From: CAVZVZ01 sp963778895
GTDB taxonomy: Bacteria; Actinomycetota; Acidimicrobiia; Acidimicrobiales; Acidimicrobilacustridaceae
Direction: 5' to 3'
NCBI GenBank assembly: GCA_963778895.1
Contig: CAVZVZ010000002.1
Coordinates: 620,001 to 684,000 of the forward strand
Length of the DNA stretch: 64,000 nt
Shown here: one piece after another, positions 1 through 8,633 of the stretch
Numbering within the stretch: position 1 is the stretch's first letter
How the letters are laid out: each line of letters starts with the position of its first letter
Notes under the pieces: generated by a model
What the model saw: only the letters and a program-made list of their open reading frames with translations
Told to the model about the DNA's origin: nothing
Database searches by the model: none
Position numbers and translations under genes: made by a program

Positions 1-632
1 GCACCGTGATCGTCGCCGGATCCTGGTAGTCAGGGGACGAATCCCAGACGTGCTCCAGAAGTTGGCGCCGGGAGAACACTTGACGCGGCGATGCCGCGAG
101 AAAGACGAGAAGGTCGAACTCCTTCGGAGTCAGTGTCACCAGCTCGCCGTCGACGGTGACCTCACGAGTGCCGGGATCGATTTCGATCCCGTCGAACATG
201 AGCAAACCCCCACGAACGGTCGAGCCGAGTAGCTGGCTTCGGCGCAACACGCGTTCGAACGCGCGCCGCCAATTCTCGCGGCGAGAAAGGCTTGATCACG
301 TAGTCGTCCGCGCCCAGCTCCAGGCCGACGATGCGGTCGACTTCACTGGCGCGCGCCGTCAGCAAGATCACGGGGATCTCAGCGGTGGCACGAAGCTGTC
401 GCAGTATCGAGAGTCCGTCGACACCCGGCAACATGATGTCGAGCACGACGAGCGCGGGCTGGTGACGAGCCAGGATTTCGAGCGCGGCGGTACCGTCGGT
501 CGCCTCGAGTACCCGAAAGCCGTCGTTCTCCAGGTAACGCGAGACGACTTCGCACACCATCGGCTCGTCGTCGACGACCAGGATGGTTCCGGCCTCGGCT
601 TTGGTGAGCACGAGTTGCAGGGTAGGTGCCAT
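1..632 (-). CDS. OmpR/PhoB-type response regulator, frameshifted, C-terminus cut by window edge
   Basis: Two-component DNA-binding regulator. The receiver domain occupies about residues 15-130, with the acidic pair in ILVVDDEP, the phospho-acceptor Asp in LVVLDIMLPG, and the K of YVIKPFSPREL. The reading frame then breaks near position 246: the literal frame stops at about 162, but the next frame continues as a winged-helix domain (TLTPKEFDLLVFLA, then RRQLLEHVWD) that runs off position 1. One missing base restores a normal receiver-linker-wHTH protein, so this is probably a sequence error. It is divergent from the ABC operon at 737 with about 100 bp between, so it may regulate that operon. 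Its histidine kinase would lie to the left, outside the window. Confidence 0.85.
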
Positions 633-736
633 TCGTTAGAGCGGTCTTGCGAGCCGAACAGAGTTTCGTTTTCGTTTCGATCTCTGGGCCCGGCGTGACG
701 AGGCTTTTGTGGTGCGAACCGGCACCATGGGCGGCC

Positions 737-1416
<680 letters not shown>

Positions 1417-1420
<4 letters not shown>

Positions 1421-2724
1421 GGTGGCGTGCCGCGGTTGCGCTTGCGTTCAAGGGCCTCCGCCGGCGACCAGGCCGCGCCGCGTTGACCGTGCTGGCCGTG
1501 AGTCTTGCCGCCGCGCTGCTGACTGCCCTTCTGATCATCTCGGGCAGCGCGGAGACGCGAGTGCTCAACGAGCTCTCCAAAGGAGGGCCACTTGCGGGGA
1601 TCAAGGTCGCCGCCGCTCGTCCCGATCCAGCTCAGATCGGGCGGGATGACGCTCGGCCCGGCGAGCCCAAGGATCTCGATGAAACGGCACTGACGACCAT
1701 CCGAGGGCTACCCGATGTGCGAGATGTCATCCCGGTCACGGCCGCACGTGTGCTCGTTGTCTCGCCGACGGAAGACCGGGACGGGAACCTTCTCGAGCCC
1801 TTCATGGAGACGGCGGTCGGTGTCGACGTCGCGGCAACGAACACGCTGCCGATCACCGTGCTGTCGGGGCGCCTGCCCGCGCCCGGTGAGGTGACGGAGG
1901 TTGCCGTCACTGAGGGTTACCTGGATCGTTTGGGATTGCAGCGTCCGGACGCCGCCCAGGTTGTCGGAACGGAGCTCCGGCTTGGCGCCGCCCAAGCGTT
2001 CCAAGCGCGAGATCAGGTGCGGGCCCGCGGCCGATGGCAACGAGTGCAGATCGTGGGTGTGGTCGCCCAGGAGGCGGCCGACGGCCAGATCCTGGCGCCG
2101 AAGGAGCTCGTCGATGTCGCACGCGACTGGACGAACGGTGGTCTTGCCGATGAGGACCTCGGATTCAACTCCTCGCCATACGCCGGCTTGTTCGTCGTGG
2201 CCGATGGTCTCGACAATGTCGGAGCCGTTCGCAACGAGATCACCGCCGTCGGCTATTCGACGAGCGCGCCGGAGAACTTGATCGCAGCCGTGCGTCGCTA
2301 CCTGCACGTCGTCGAGATCGTGCTCACCGCGATCGGGATCATCGCGCTGCTCGTGGCTGCCCTCGGTATCGCGAACGCGATGCTCGCCGCCGTCCGCGAG
2401 CGTCGTCGCGAGATAGGTGTGCTGAAGGCCATCGGCGCCCGCGACCGCGACGTGTTGCGCATCTTTGTCGTGGAGGCCGCTGTTCTCGGGTTTGTCGGTG
2501 GGGCGCTGGGAGCGATGGGCGGCTCGCTGATCGCGCGAGTAGTGGGTGGCGTGGTGAACGGTTACCTCGCTTCCCAAGGGCTCGTGCGAGTCCAGCTCGT
2601 TTTCCCCTTGTGGGTGTTGGCGGGCGCAGTGGTCGGGTCCACCCTGCTGGCCGCCGCGGCCGGGACGCTTCCGGCGGTACGCGCTGCTCGTCTGCCGGCG
2701 CGCGAAGCGGTCGGTGCGGTATGA
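1417..2724 (+). CDS. FtsX-like (MacB-type) ABC transporter permease
   Basis: Membrane subunit of about 435 residues with the FtsX/MacB plan. One N-terminal membrane helix (about residues 20-42) is followed by a large extracytoplasmic domain of about 240 residues, then three C-terminal helices. The first of these is near residues 290-318 (IGIIALLVAALGIANAML), followed by the conserved cytoplasmic loop RRREIGVLKAIGA and two more helices. Start ATG 1417 overlaps the ATPase stop, and its own stop overlaps the next start at 2721, so the three genes form one tightly coupled operon. The family uses ATP hydrolysis to drive movements of the extracytoplasmic domain (mechanotransmission) and often does not move a substrate through the membrane. 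Confidence 0.9.
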
Positions 2725-3338
2725 AGTCCCGGCGATCCCTCGTCGCGGCCATCGGCATCCTTGTTGTGTGGGCCTTCATGGGCACGGCGTGCTCGTCTGG
2801 CTCAACCGTGAGCGACAGCGCGCCGCCGTTGCCCGAGCCGAATCAGGAGCGGGCCGTGTTCGTTGCGCTGGGCGGCGACGAGACGGTGAACCGAGAGCTC
2901 GACGACCCCTTTCGTGACGCGTGGACGCAGCGGGTGTTCTCAACGGCGCTTCCGCGATCAGCGGTGTACGTGAACTTTGCCCGCCCGGGTGCAACGGTGA
3001 GTGCGGGTTTGAGCGACCAGCTTCCTCAAGCACTCGCACTGGACCCCACTGTTGCGACGGTGTGGTTCGGGAGCGGTGATGCTCGCGGCGGCATGGACCA
3101 GGCTTCGTTCGAGCGGGACTTGTCCGACCTGGTCGGGCAGCTGCAGAACGCGGGCGCCCACGTACTGGTCCTAGCCCGTGAGCAGACGGATCCCGATGCC
3201 ACGCCCTTCGACGAGATCGCAAAACACGTCGCGGCGACCTCAGGCGCCAAGTCGGTCGTCGTTCCAGACGGTGACATGCGGCTTGATGCAACCCAGGCCG
3301 GCCTTGCCGCGGCGGTCGCGGCCGGGCTCGCGTCATAG
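2721..3338 (+). CDS. Lipoprotein with SGNH-hydrolase-like fold, catalytic residues degenerate
   Basis: Secreted lipoprotein of about 205 residues. A positively charged start (MKSRRS), a hydrophobic stretch and a lipobox-like MGTAC-SSG put the lipid-anchored Cys near residue 24. The mature part resembles an SGNH/GDSL hydrolase in block order: VFVALGGDETV where GDS would lie, NFARPGATV like block II, and VWFGSGDARGG like block III. The expected catalytic Ser of GDS and the Asn of GxND are replaced, so activity is doubtful and it may only bind a ligand. It overlaps the permease stop (ATGA), so it is probably the extracytoplasmic partner of that transporter. The SGNH assignment is from motif order only. 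Confidence 0.65.
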   Translation: MKSRRSLVAAIGILVVWAFMGTACSSGSTVSDSAPPLPEPNQERAVFVALGGDETVNRELDDPFRDAWTQRVFSTALPRSAVYVNFARPGATVSAGLSDQLPQALALDPTVATVWFGSGDARGGMDQASFERDLSDLVGQLQNAGAHVLVLAREQTDPDATPFDEIAKHVAATSGAKSVVVPDGDMRLDATQAGLAAAVAAGLAS

Positions 3339-3401
3339 GCCAGGGGTTCGATGTCGGTTCCCCATCCCGTCGCGCCGGTAGCGGGCTGAGGAGACCGCTG
3401 G

Positions 3402-3433
3402 GCGCCCACCTGCCTGTCGAAGCAGGTGGGCGC
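3402..3433. terminator. 12-bp perfect hairpin after the ABC operon
   Basis: Arms 3402-3413 and 3422-3433 are perfectly complementary (GCGCCCACCTGC) around an 8-nt loop. No T-run follows, which is common for actinobacterial terminators. It lies in the 184-bp gap between the lipoprotein gene and the next gene and probably ends the ABC operon. Nothing else is seen in that gap. Confidence 0.7.
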
Positions 3434-3522
3434 GTAGAAATTCCGTAAAGAACGCGGCGATTGCCGTGTAGTTCGCGTTACCGCGCTTTCACCGGTGCGA
3501 TGCATGTTCTAACGAATGCACC

Positions 3523-4413
3523 ATGGCAGTCGCGAAATTGGAGCGGCACGGGGGTTCGACCACGACCTTCCAGGTTCATGTCTCGGGGTCCGCGCTGCCA
3601 TCCCCGGACGCGCCGTCCGATGCCGACGGGATTGCTCACGAGATCCGGTGGTCCGTGTTGCGCTATCGCCGCGGGCCGAGGGCATCGCGCGATCGAGCAA
3701 GTCTCTGGCGCGATCTGCAGCTTCACCACGCCGTGAAGCTAAAACAAGGATTGTGGGCCATTCGTCACCATGAGGATGGCACCCAACCCCGCCTCGAATC
3801 GCTCGCGCTGATCGAAGAGGCTGGCGGGGACCCAACTCTCACCGAGATCCGGCCGGACATCCCTGATCATGACGCACTCCGCGCTCGACTAGACGCGGCA
3901 TGCGATGCCGCGTGGGACCGGTTCTTTCATGACGTCGACCGCGTGATTGCGGCAGCGTCTGGAGGTGCCGACCGATCGCCGCAAGCCATTCCCGACTTGG
4001 AACGGTTGCGCGCCGGCTATCGAACTGCACTATGCCGCGACCTGTTGTGGGCCGAGGGCGCCACCCGCGCGGCGCGCCGCTTGCAGGAAGCCGAGCTCGC
4101 TGTCCTGGCGAACGTGCCGGAAGTTGCCACCCTCGGCAGGGAGTGGCGACGCCGGAGCATGGTCTCGTGTGCATATGCGAGTTGGCCATTGGACGACGGC
4201 ACGGTCCGGTACGCATTGGAGATCGAACCCGCGGTGCCATTCGGCCTCGAACGCGCGTTTCTCAGATTCGAGAACCTGGTCTTGCACCCTGCTGAGGAGC
4301 GACCCCACCTCCGAGGCGGACTTTTCGAGTTCATTGCTCATCCGACACGGCGCGACGACCGAATCGCGGCCGTGAATCGCCGGTTGCGGTTGTTCCGGCT
4401 CTCGCTCGACTGA
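3523..4413 (+). CDS. Protein with ChrB N-terminal-like domain
   Basis: Cytoplasmic protein of 296 residues. Residues about 39-110 match the pattern of the chromate-resistance regulator ChrB N-terminal domain: W-x-V-L-x-Y-R, PRASRDRASLWRDLQ, then a hydrophobic-GLW segment and LIEEAGGDPTLTE. The rest is helical and Arg-rich with no recognised domain. In chromate systems ChrB controls the ChrA transporter, but no chrA or chrB C-terminal (rhodanese-like) part is nearby, so a role in chromate is not supported here. The ATG at 3523 is the first plausible start. Its stop codon lies inside the CTGACGTCAG palindrome that begins the glnK1 promoter region. Confidence 0.6.
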   Translation: MAVAKLERHGGSTTTFQVHVSGSALPSPDAPSDADGIAHEIRWSVLRYRRGPRASRDRASLWRDLQLHHAVKLKQGLWAIRHHEDGTQPRLESLALIEEAGGDPTLTEIRPDIPDHDALRARLDAACDAAWDRFFHDVDRVIAAASGGADRSPQAIPDLERLRAGYRTALCRDLLWAEGATRAARRLQEAELAVLANVPEVATLGREWRRRSMVSCAYASWPLDDGTVRYALEIEPAVPFGLERAFLRFENLVLHPAEERPHLRGGLFEFIAHPTRRDDRIAAVNRRLRLFRLSLD

Positions 4414-4530
4414 CGTCAGCTTTCTGTCAGTTTGATCCGGAGCCGTTGAACGCTCGACGCCCTGAACAGGTAGTCGACCCGCTCGGTTAACGCTCGAGAA
4501 CTCTTCCTGAAACGGTTCTTTCGTACCGTC
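4410..4530 (+). promoter_or_regulatory. glnK1-amt1 promoter region with GlnR-like half-sites
   Basis: Palindrome CTGACGTCAG (4410-4419) is followed after 6 bp by GTCAG (4426-4430). Three half-site-like pentamers follow at 11-bp spacing: TTAAC 4487-4491, GAACT 4498-4502, GAAAC 4509-4513. A possible -10 box TACCGT lies at 4524-4529. The same arrangement, with GAAAC to -10 spacing and distance to the start codon kept, stands before glnK2 at 8119-8204. The GTnAC/GAAAC-with-6-bp-gap style resembles known actinobacterial GlnR sites. The assignment to GlnR is inference. Confidence 0.5.
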
Positions 4531-4592
4531 AGCACGGTTTGGAGGCCACCGGCGGCCGCGTCTGGACTGCCGCGTGAAGGAGGAGGCAACCG

Positions 4593-4934
4593 ATGGTTCA
4601 TCTCGTCACCGCGGTCATCAAGCCCCACCGGTTGGAGGAGGTGAAGGACGCCCTCCAGCAACACGGGATCGCCGGGATCACGGTCTCCGAGGTTCGAGGG
4701 TTCGGCCGCCAGGGCGGCAAGACCGAGACCTATCGCGGCTCTGAATACACGGTCGACCTCCTGCCCAAGGTGAAACTCGAAATCGTCTGCGACACGGCCG
4801 ATGCCGACATGGTCGCCGACACGATCGTGGCTGCGGCGCGCACCGGCTCGATCGGCGACGGCAAGGTCTGGATCAGCGCCGTCGACCGGGTCATCCGGAT
4901 CCGCACCGGCGAACGCGACGTCGAGGCGATCTGA
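4593..4934 (+). CDS. glnK: PII nitrogen regulatory protein, copy 1
   Basis: PII protein of 113 residues. It senses ATP/ADP and 2-oxoglutarate as a cytoplasmic trimer and gates the Amt channel. The T-loop GFGRQGGKTETYRG and the conserved Tyr at residue 52 (family position 51, the nucleotidylylation site) are present. The C-terminal signature GDGKVWISAV and RIRTGERDVEAI is also intact. A strong ribosome site AAGGAGGAGG lies just before ATG 4593. The amt1 gene follows within 60 bp, the usual glnK-amtB pairing with the order reversed. It is about 75-80% like the second copy at 8267 by eye, which suggests a module duplication. Confidence 0.95.
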   Translation: MVHLVTAVIKPHRLEEVKDALQQHGIAGITVSEVRGFGRQGGKTETYRGSEYTVDLLPKVKLEIVCDTADADMVADTIVAAARTGSIGDGKVWISAVDRVIRIRTGERDVEAI

Positions 4935-4991
4935 GCGATGGAGTGCATCGCTACCCCCGTCCCAGTGGCATCAATGCGAAGGAGTGAGATC

Positions 4992-6605
4992 GTGCACGGA
5001 AGCCGTCCTCGTGTTTCTCGACGGGCTCGATACGTAGTCGTCGCTGCGGTGGCCGCAGTGTCGCTACTCGTGCTCACCACCGGCACAGCCCTGGCTCAGG
5101 ACTCCGAAACAGTTGATGGGACCACCGCAGTCAACAAGCTGGCGCAAGGGACGAACCTGCTCTGGATCGTCGTCGCAGCGGCGTTGGTCATGTTCATGCA
5201 ATGCGGCTTCGCGTTGCTCGAGACCGGGTTCACACGAGCCAAGAATGCCGCCCATACGATGAGCATGAACATCGCTGTCTTCGGGCTGGGCGCCGCCGGG
5301 TTCTTCCTCACCGGCTACGCGTTCATGTTCGGCGGTTACTTCGTGTCGATACCCGGCAGTCTCGGCGTTCCCACCGCCGACTGGGGCTACATCGCGCCCA
5401 TCGGAAGCAACCTGATCGGGTCCGGTCAGTGGGTCTTCCTCTGGAAGGGCGGCTTTGCACTGTCGGGCCTGCCGTCGAGCGTCCCGCCGGGCGCCATCAT
5501 CGGTTTCTTCCTCTACATGCTGGCGTTCATGGACACGGCCGCAACGATTCCTACGGGCGCGATGGCAGAGCGGTGGAAGTTCAAAGGTTTCTGCGCATGG
5601 GGCCTGTTCGCCGGCATGATCTATTACCCACTGTTCGGCGCCTTCACATGGGGCGGCGGATGGCTGAGCCAGCTCGGCAACTCGATGGGTTGGGGCAACG
5701 GCTATACCGACTTCGCGGGCTCCGGTGTCGTGCACGCGGTCGGCGGTGTGGCCGCGCTGACGGGAGCGAAAGTGCTCGGGGCTCGCGTCGGCAAGTACGG
5801 CAAGGACGGCAAGTCGAGGGCGATCCCGGGACACAGCATGGCGTTGGCGGGCGCTGGAACGCTGATCCTGATGTTCGGGTGGTTCGGGTTCAACGCCGGA
5901 TCGACGTTGCAAGTCACGGATCTCCAGTTCGGATTGGTAGCCGGCAACACTGCGTTGGCCGCGGCGTTCGGTTGCTGCGCTGCGATGTTCTGGGTGTGGT
6001 GGCGCACCGGCAAGCCTGATCCCGGCATGATCATGAACGGATTGCTGGCCGGGCTCGTCGCGATCACTGCACCGTGTGCGTTCGTCGAACCGTGGGCGGC
6101 CTCGGTGATCGGGTTGATAGCGGGCGTGTTGGTGGTGGAGGCCGTGTTCTTCGTGGACCAGAAGCTGAAGATCGACGACCCTGTCGGTGCCGTCGGCGTG
6201 CACTTCGTGAACGGCATATGGGGTGTCCTTGCCGTCGGGATCTTCGCCAGTGGCAAATACGGCATCGATGCTTTCGGCGCCGGCCTGGGCTGGAACAACA
6301 CCACGACGCAGCTGAACGCCGACGGCCAGGCAACCGGTGTCTACGGCATCCTCTACGGCCACAGCGGCGGAGGCCAGTTCCTGTGTCAAGTGATCGGAGC
6401 GCTCGTGATCATCTTCGTCATGGGTGGCTTCTCGTACCTCTTCTTCAAGCTCACGAACGTCTTACTCGGCGGGATCCGGAGTGACACCGAAGACGAGATC
6501 GCGGGGCTCGATCTGCCCGAGATGGGCGCTCTCGCGTATCCCGATTTCGTGGGCACACACGAGAGTCTCGGTAGCGAGATCGAGATGGCCGGTCCCAAGA
6601 CGTAG
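4992..6605 (+). CDS. amt: Ammonium transporter Amt, copy 1
   Basis: Eleven-helix ammonium channel of about 537 residues. The pore histidines are visible: the first in DFAGSGVVHAVGG and the second in VGVHFVNGIWG. Other family signatures are QCGFALLETGF, FMDTAATIPTGAMAERW and FGWFGFNAGST. The N-terminus has basic residues, a hydrophobic run and a TALA-Q cleavage-like site, a signal peptide as in many Amt proteins. I chose GTG 4992 because AAGGAG lies 7 bp before it; ATGs at 4938 and 4974 would add residues without such a site. The C-terminus (SDTEDEIAGLDLPEMGALAY) is the PII-contacting tail. It is translated with glnK1 and stands convergent to nhaA. Confidence 0.93.
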   Translation: MHGSRPRVSRRARYVVVAAVAAVSLLVLTTGTALAQDSETVDGTTAVNKLAQGTNLLWIVVAAALVMFMQCGFALLETGFTRAKNAAHTMSMNIAVFGLGAAGFFLTGYAFMFGGYFVSIPGSLGVPTADWGYIAPIGSNLIGSGQWVFLWKGGFALSGLPSSVPPGAIIGFFLYMLAFMDTAATIPTGAMAERWKFKGFCAWGLFAGMIYYPLFGAFTWGGGWLSQLGNSMGWGNGYTDFAGSGVVHAVGGVAALTGAKVLGARVGKYGKDGKSRAIPGHSMALAGAGTLILMFGWFGFNAGSTLQVTDLQFGLVAGNTALAAAFGCCAAMFWVWWRTGKPDPGMIMNGLLAGLVAITAPCAFVEPWAASVIGLIAGVLVVEAVFFVDQKLKIDDPVGAVGVHFVNGIWGVLAVGIFASGKYGIDAFGAGLGWNNTTTQLNADGQATGVYGILYGHSGGGQFLCQVIGALVIIFVMGGFSYLFFKLTNVLLGGIRSDTEDEIAGLDLPEMGALAYPDFVGTHESLGSEIEMAGPKT

Positions 6606-6624
6606 CCGAACCACAAAGCCAGGG

Positions 6625-8036
6625 CTATGCCTCGACCGTGGCGATGACCGTCGGCACGGCCTCGGCGAATAGCTCGGCCTCCTCGGCCTCCTCCATCGCC
6701 TGTTCTGTCGGGGACGCGCGGCGGTGGGCCATCGTCAGGATGATCGAGCTCAGAACGGCAGCCGTGATCGATGCCGCGAAGATCCCGATCTTGGCGTCTT
6801 CTTGCAGTACGACTTCGGTGAACGAGATGCCGGTGATGAAGATGGCAACGGTGAAGCCGATGCCGGCCGCTACGGCGGCACCGAACATGTGGAACCACGT
6901 GGCGCCGCGAGGCAGTCGGGCAACGCCGATCTTCACCGCCAGCCACGCCATGCCCGTGACGCCGATCGTCTTGCCGATGACGAGACCCAAGGCGACACCC
7001 CAGGTGATGCTCGAGTTCGCGGCATCGGACAAGGCAGTGGAATTCAACGGGATGGCCGCATTGGCCAACGCGAAGATCGGGATGATCAGAAAGCCTGTCC
7101 AGGGATGCAACATGTCCATGAGCCGCTCATCGACGGGCACCGACTCGCGAAGCAGGAACGAGGCATTCTTCACGTCGGCGGCCGAGAGTTCGGGCTGATT
7201 CTCGAGGCGATCGGCGATGGCCTCGGCCTCGATGCCCGGCCGCAACGGTTTCGTCGGCGTCAAGAAACCGATCACGACGCCGGCGATGGTGGCATGCACG
7301 CCGGAGCGGAGCATGAAGTACCAGGCGACGATGCCGAGCACCACATAAAGCGGAAACCACCAAACACCTAGCCGGCGGAGCAGGTACATGCCGAGGAACA
7401 CGGCGAACGCACCGGCCAACCACCCGAACGCGAGACCATCGGAATAGAAGATCGCAATGACGCCGATGCCGCCCAAATCGTCGGCGACGGCCAACGTCAA
7501 CAAGAACAACTTGAGCTGCACGGGCACACGCGAACCGAGCAACGATACGACGCCGACCGCAAACGCGATGTCGGTCGCCATCGGGATACCCCACCCGTTC
7601 GAACCCGGACCGCCGTGGTTGAAGGCGGTGTAGATGATCGCGGGCACGATCATGCCACCGAGCGCGGCGATGATCGGAAGCGCGGCCGCTTTGGGATCGC
7701 GTAGCTCGCCGCTGACCATCTCGCGTTTGATCTCCATGCCGGCGACGAAGAAGAACAGCGCCATCAATCCGTCGTTGACCCACTCCTGCAAGGTGAGGTC
7801 GAGATGGAAGCCACCGACATCGATCGCAACGGCGGTGTTCCAGAACGACTCGTACGAGTGCGCGGCGATGTTGAACCACACCAACGCGGCACGACGGTGC
7901 CGAGAAGCATGAGCATGCCGCCGGCGGCCTCGATGCGTAGGAAGCGCGCGACCGGTTGCGCGACCCGACGCGCGAGGAGCTGATCGCTCCCCATCCACGT
8001 CAGGTGCCAGTGGTGATGGTCGTGATCGGGGGTCAT
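6625..8036 (-). CDS. nhaA: Na+/H+ antiporter NhaA, one frame break near the N-terminus
   Basis: Inner-membrane sodium/proton antiporter of about 470 residues with roughly 12 helices. Recognisable family segments are WVNDGLMALFFFVAGMEIKRE, the paired aspartates in LAVADDLGGIGVIAIFYS, and MATDIAFAVGVVSLLG. Helix I is split: MLMLLGTV in one frame and ALVWFNIAAHSYESFW in the next, joined near 7890 by one missing base. The likely start is ATG 8036, giving a His-rich N-terminus (DHDHHHWHL); a TTG at 8057 is also possible. The acidic C-tail (MEEAEEAELFAE) is not typical. It sits between the two ammonium modules and converges with amt1, only 19 bp away. It may balance the ion or pH load of ammonium uptake, though this is only inference. 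Confidence 0.9.
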
Positions 8037-8118
8037 GGCTCCCGGTTTTCTAGCCAAGCCGGATAATCCGGCCGTTTCGGCTTTGTGACCGGATTGTTAA
8101 CGCCCTTCTGAACGCCTC

Positions 8119-8213
8119 CTGACGTCAGATATGCGTCAGAAAGTCGGTTGGCGCGCGTAACACGCGGAAAATGACCGGGAAACCCTGCCTCCATACGGTC
8201 AGCAAGACGTCAG
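8119..8213 (+). promoter_or_regulatory. glnK2-amt2 promoter region matching that of glnK1
   Basis: CTGACGTCAG at 8119-8128, then 6 bp and GTCAG at 8135-8139. Pentamers GTAAC 8157-8161, AAAAT 8168-8172 and GAAAC 8179-8183 have the same 11-bp spacing as upstream of glnK1. The stretch TACGGTCAGCA (8194-8204) corresponds to TACCGTCAGCA at 4524-4534, starting 11 bp after the end of GAAAC in both. A further GACGTCAG lies at 8206-8213. The region is also the upstream region of the divergent nhaA gene. Confidence 0.5.
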
Positions 8214-8266
8214 ACAGGCGCCCCCGAGCATGCACGCATGTGAGGGCTGGGGCAGAAGGAGGAGGG

Positions 8267-8608
8267 ATGGTTCATCTCGTTACTGCGGTGATCAAACCGC
8301 ACAAGTTGGAGGAGGTGAAGGACGCGTTACGCGGGGCCGGTATTCAAGGCCTGACCGTCGGCGAAGTCAGAGGCTTCGGGCGACAGGGAGGCCACACCGA
8401 GACCTACCGCGGTGCGGAGTACACCATCGACCTGATCCCCAAGATCCAGATCGAGGTGCTCTGCGACACGTCCGAGACCGACAAGGTCATCGACACGATC
8501 GCCAACGCTGCTCGTACCGACAACATCGGTGACGGGAAGATCTGGGCGACGGCCGTTGACCGAGTCGTCCGTATCCGAACGGGGGAGCGCGATGTCGACG
8601 CTCTCTGA
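8267..8608 (+). CDS. glnK: PII nitrogen regulatory protein, copy 2
   Basis: A second PII of 113 residues, closely similar to the first along its whole length. It has the T-loop GFGRQGGHTETYRG, the conserved Tyr at residue 52 and the C-terminal GDGKIWATAV with RIRTGERDVDAL. A strong AGAAGGAGGAGGG ribosome site precedes ATG 8267; an upstream in-frame ATG at 8171 lies inside the promoter element and is rejected. Differences from copy 1 lie mainly in the first third and the middle strand. The two may therefore prefer different Amt partners or nucleotide states. It is followed immediately by amt2, with the candidate ATG at 8592 overlapping its end. Confidence 0.95.
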   Translation: MVHLVTAVIKPHKLEEVKDALRGAGIQGLTVGEVRGFGRQGGHTETYRGAEYTIDLIPKIQIEVLCDTSETDKVIDTIANAARTDNIGDGKIWATAVDRVVRIRTGERDVDAL

Positions 8609-8633
8609 GCTTGATCGAGTGGAAAGGAGCACC

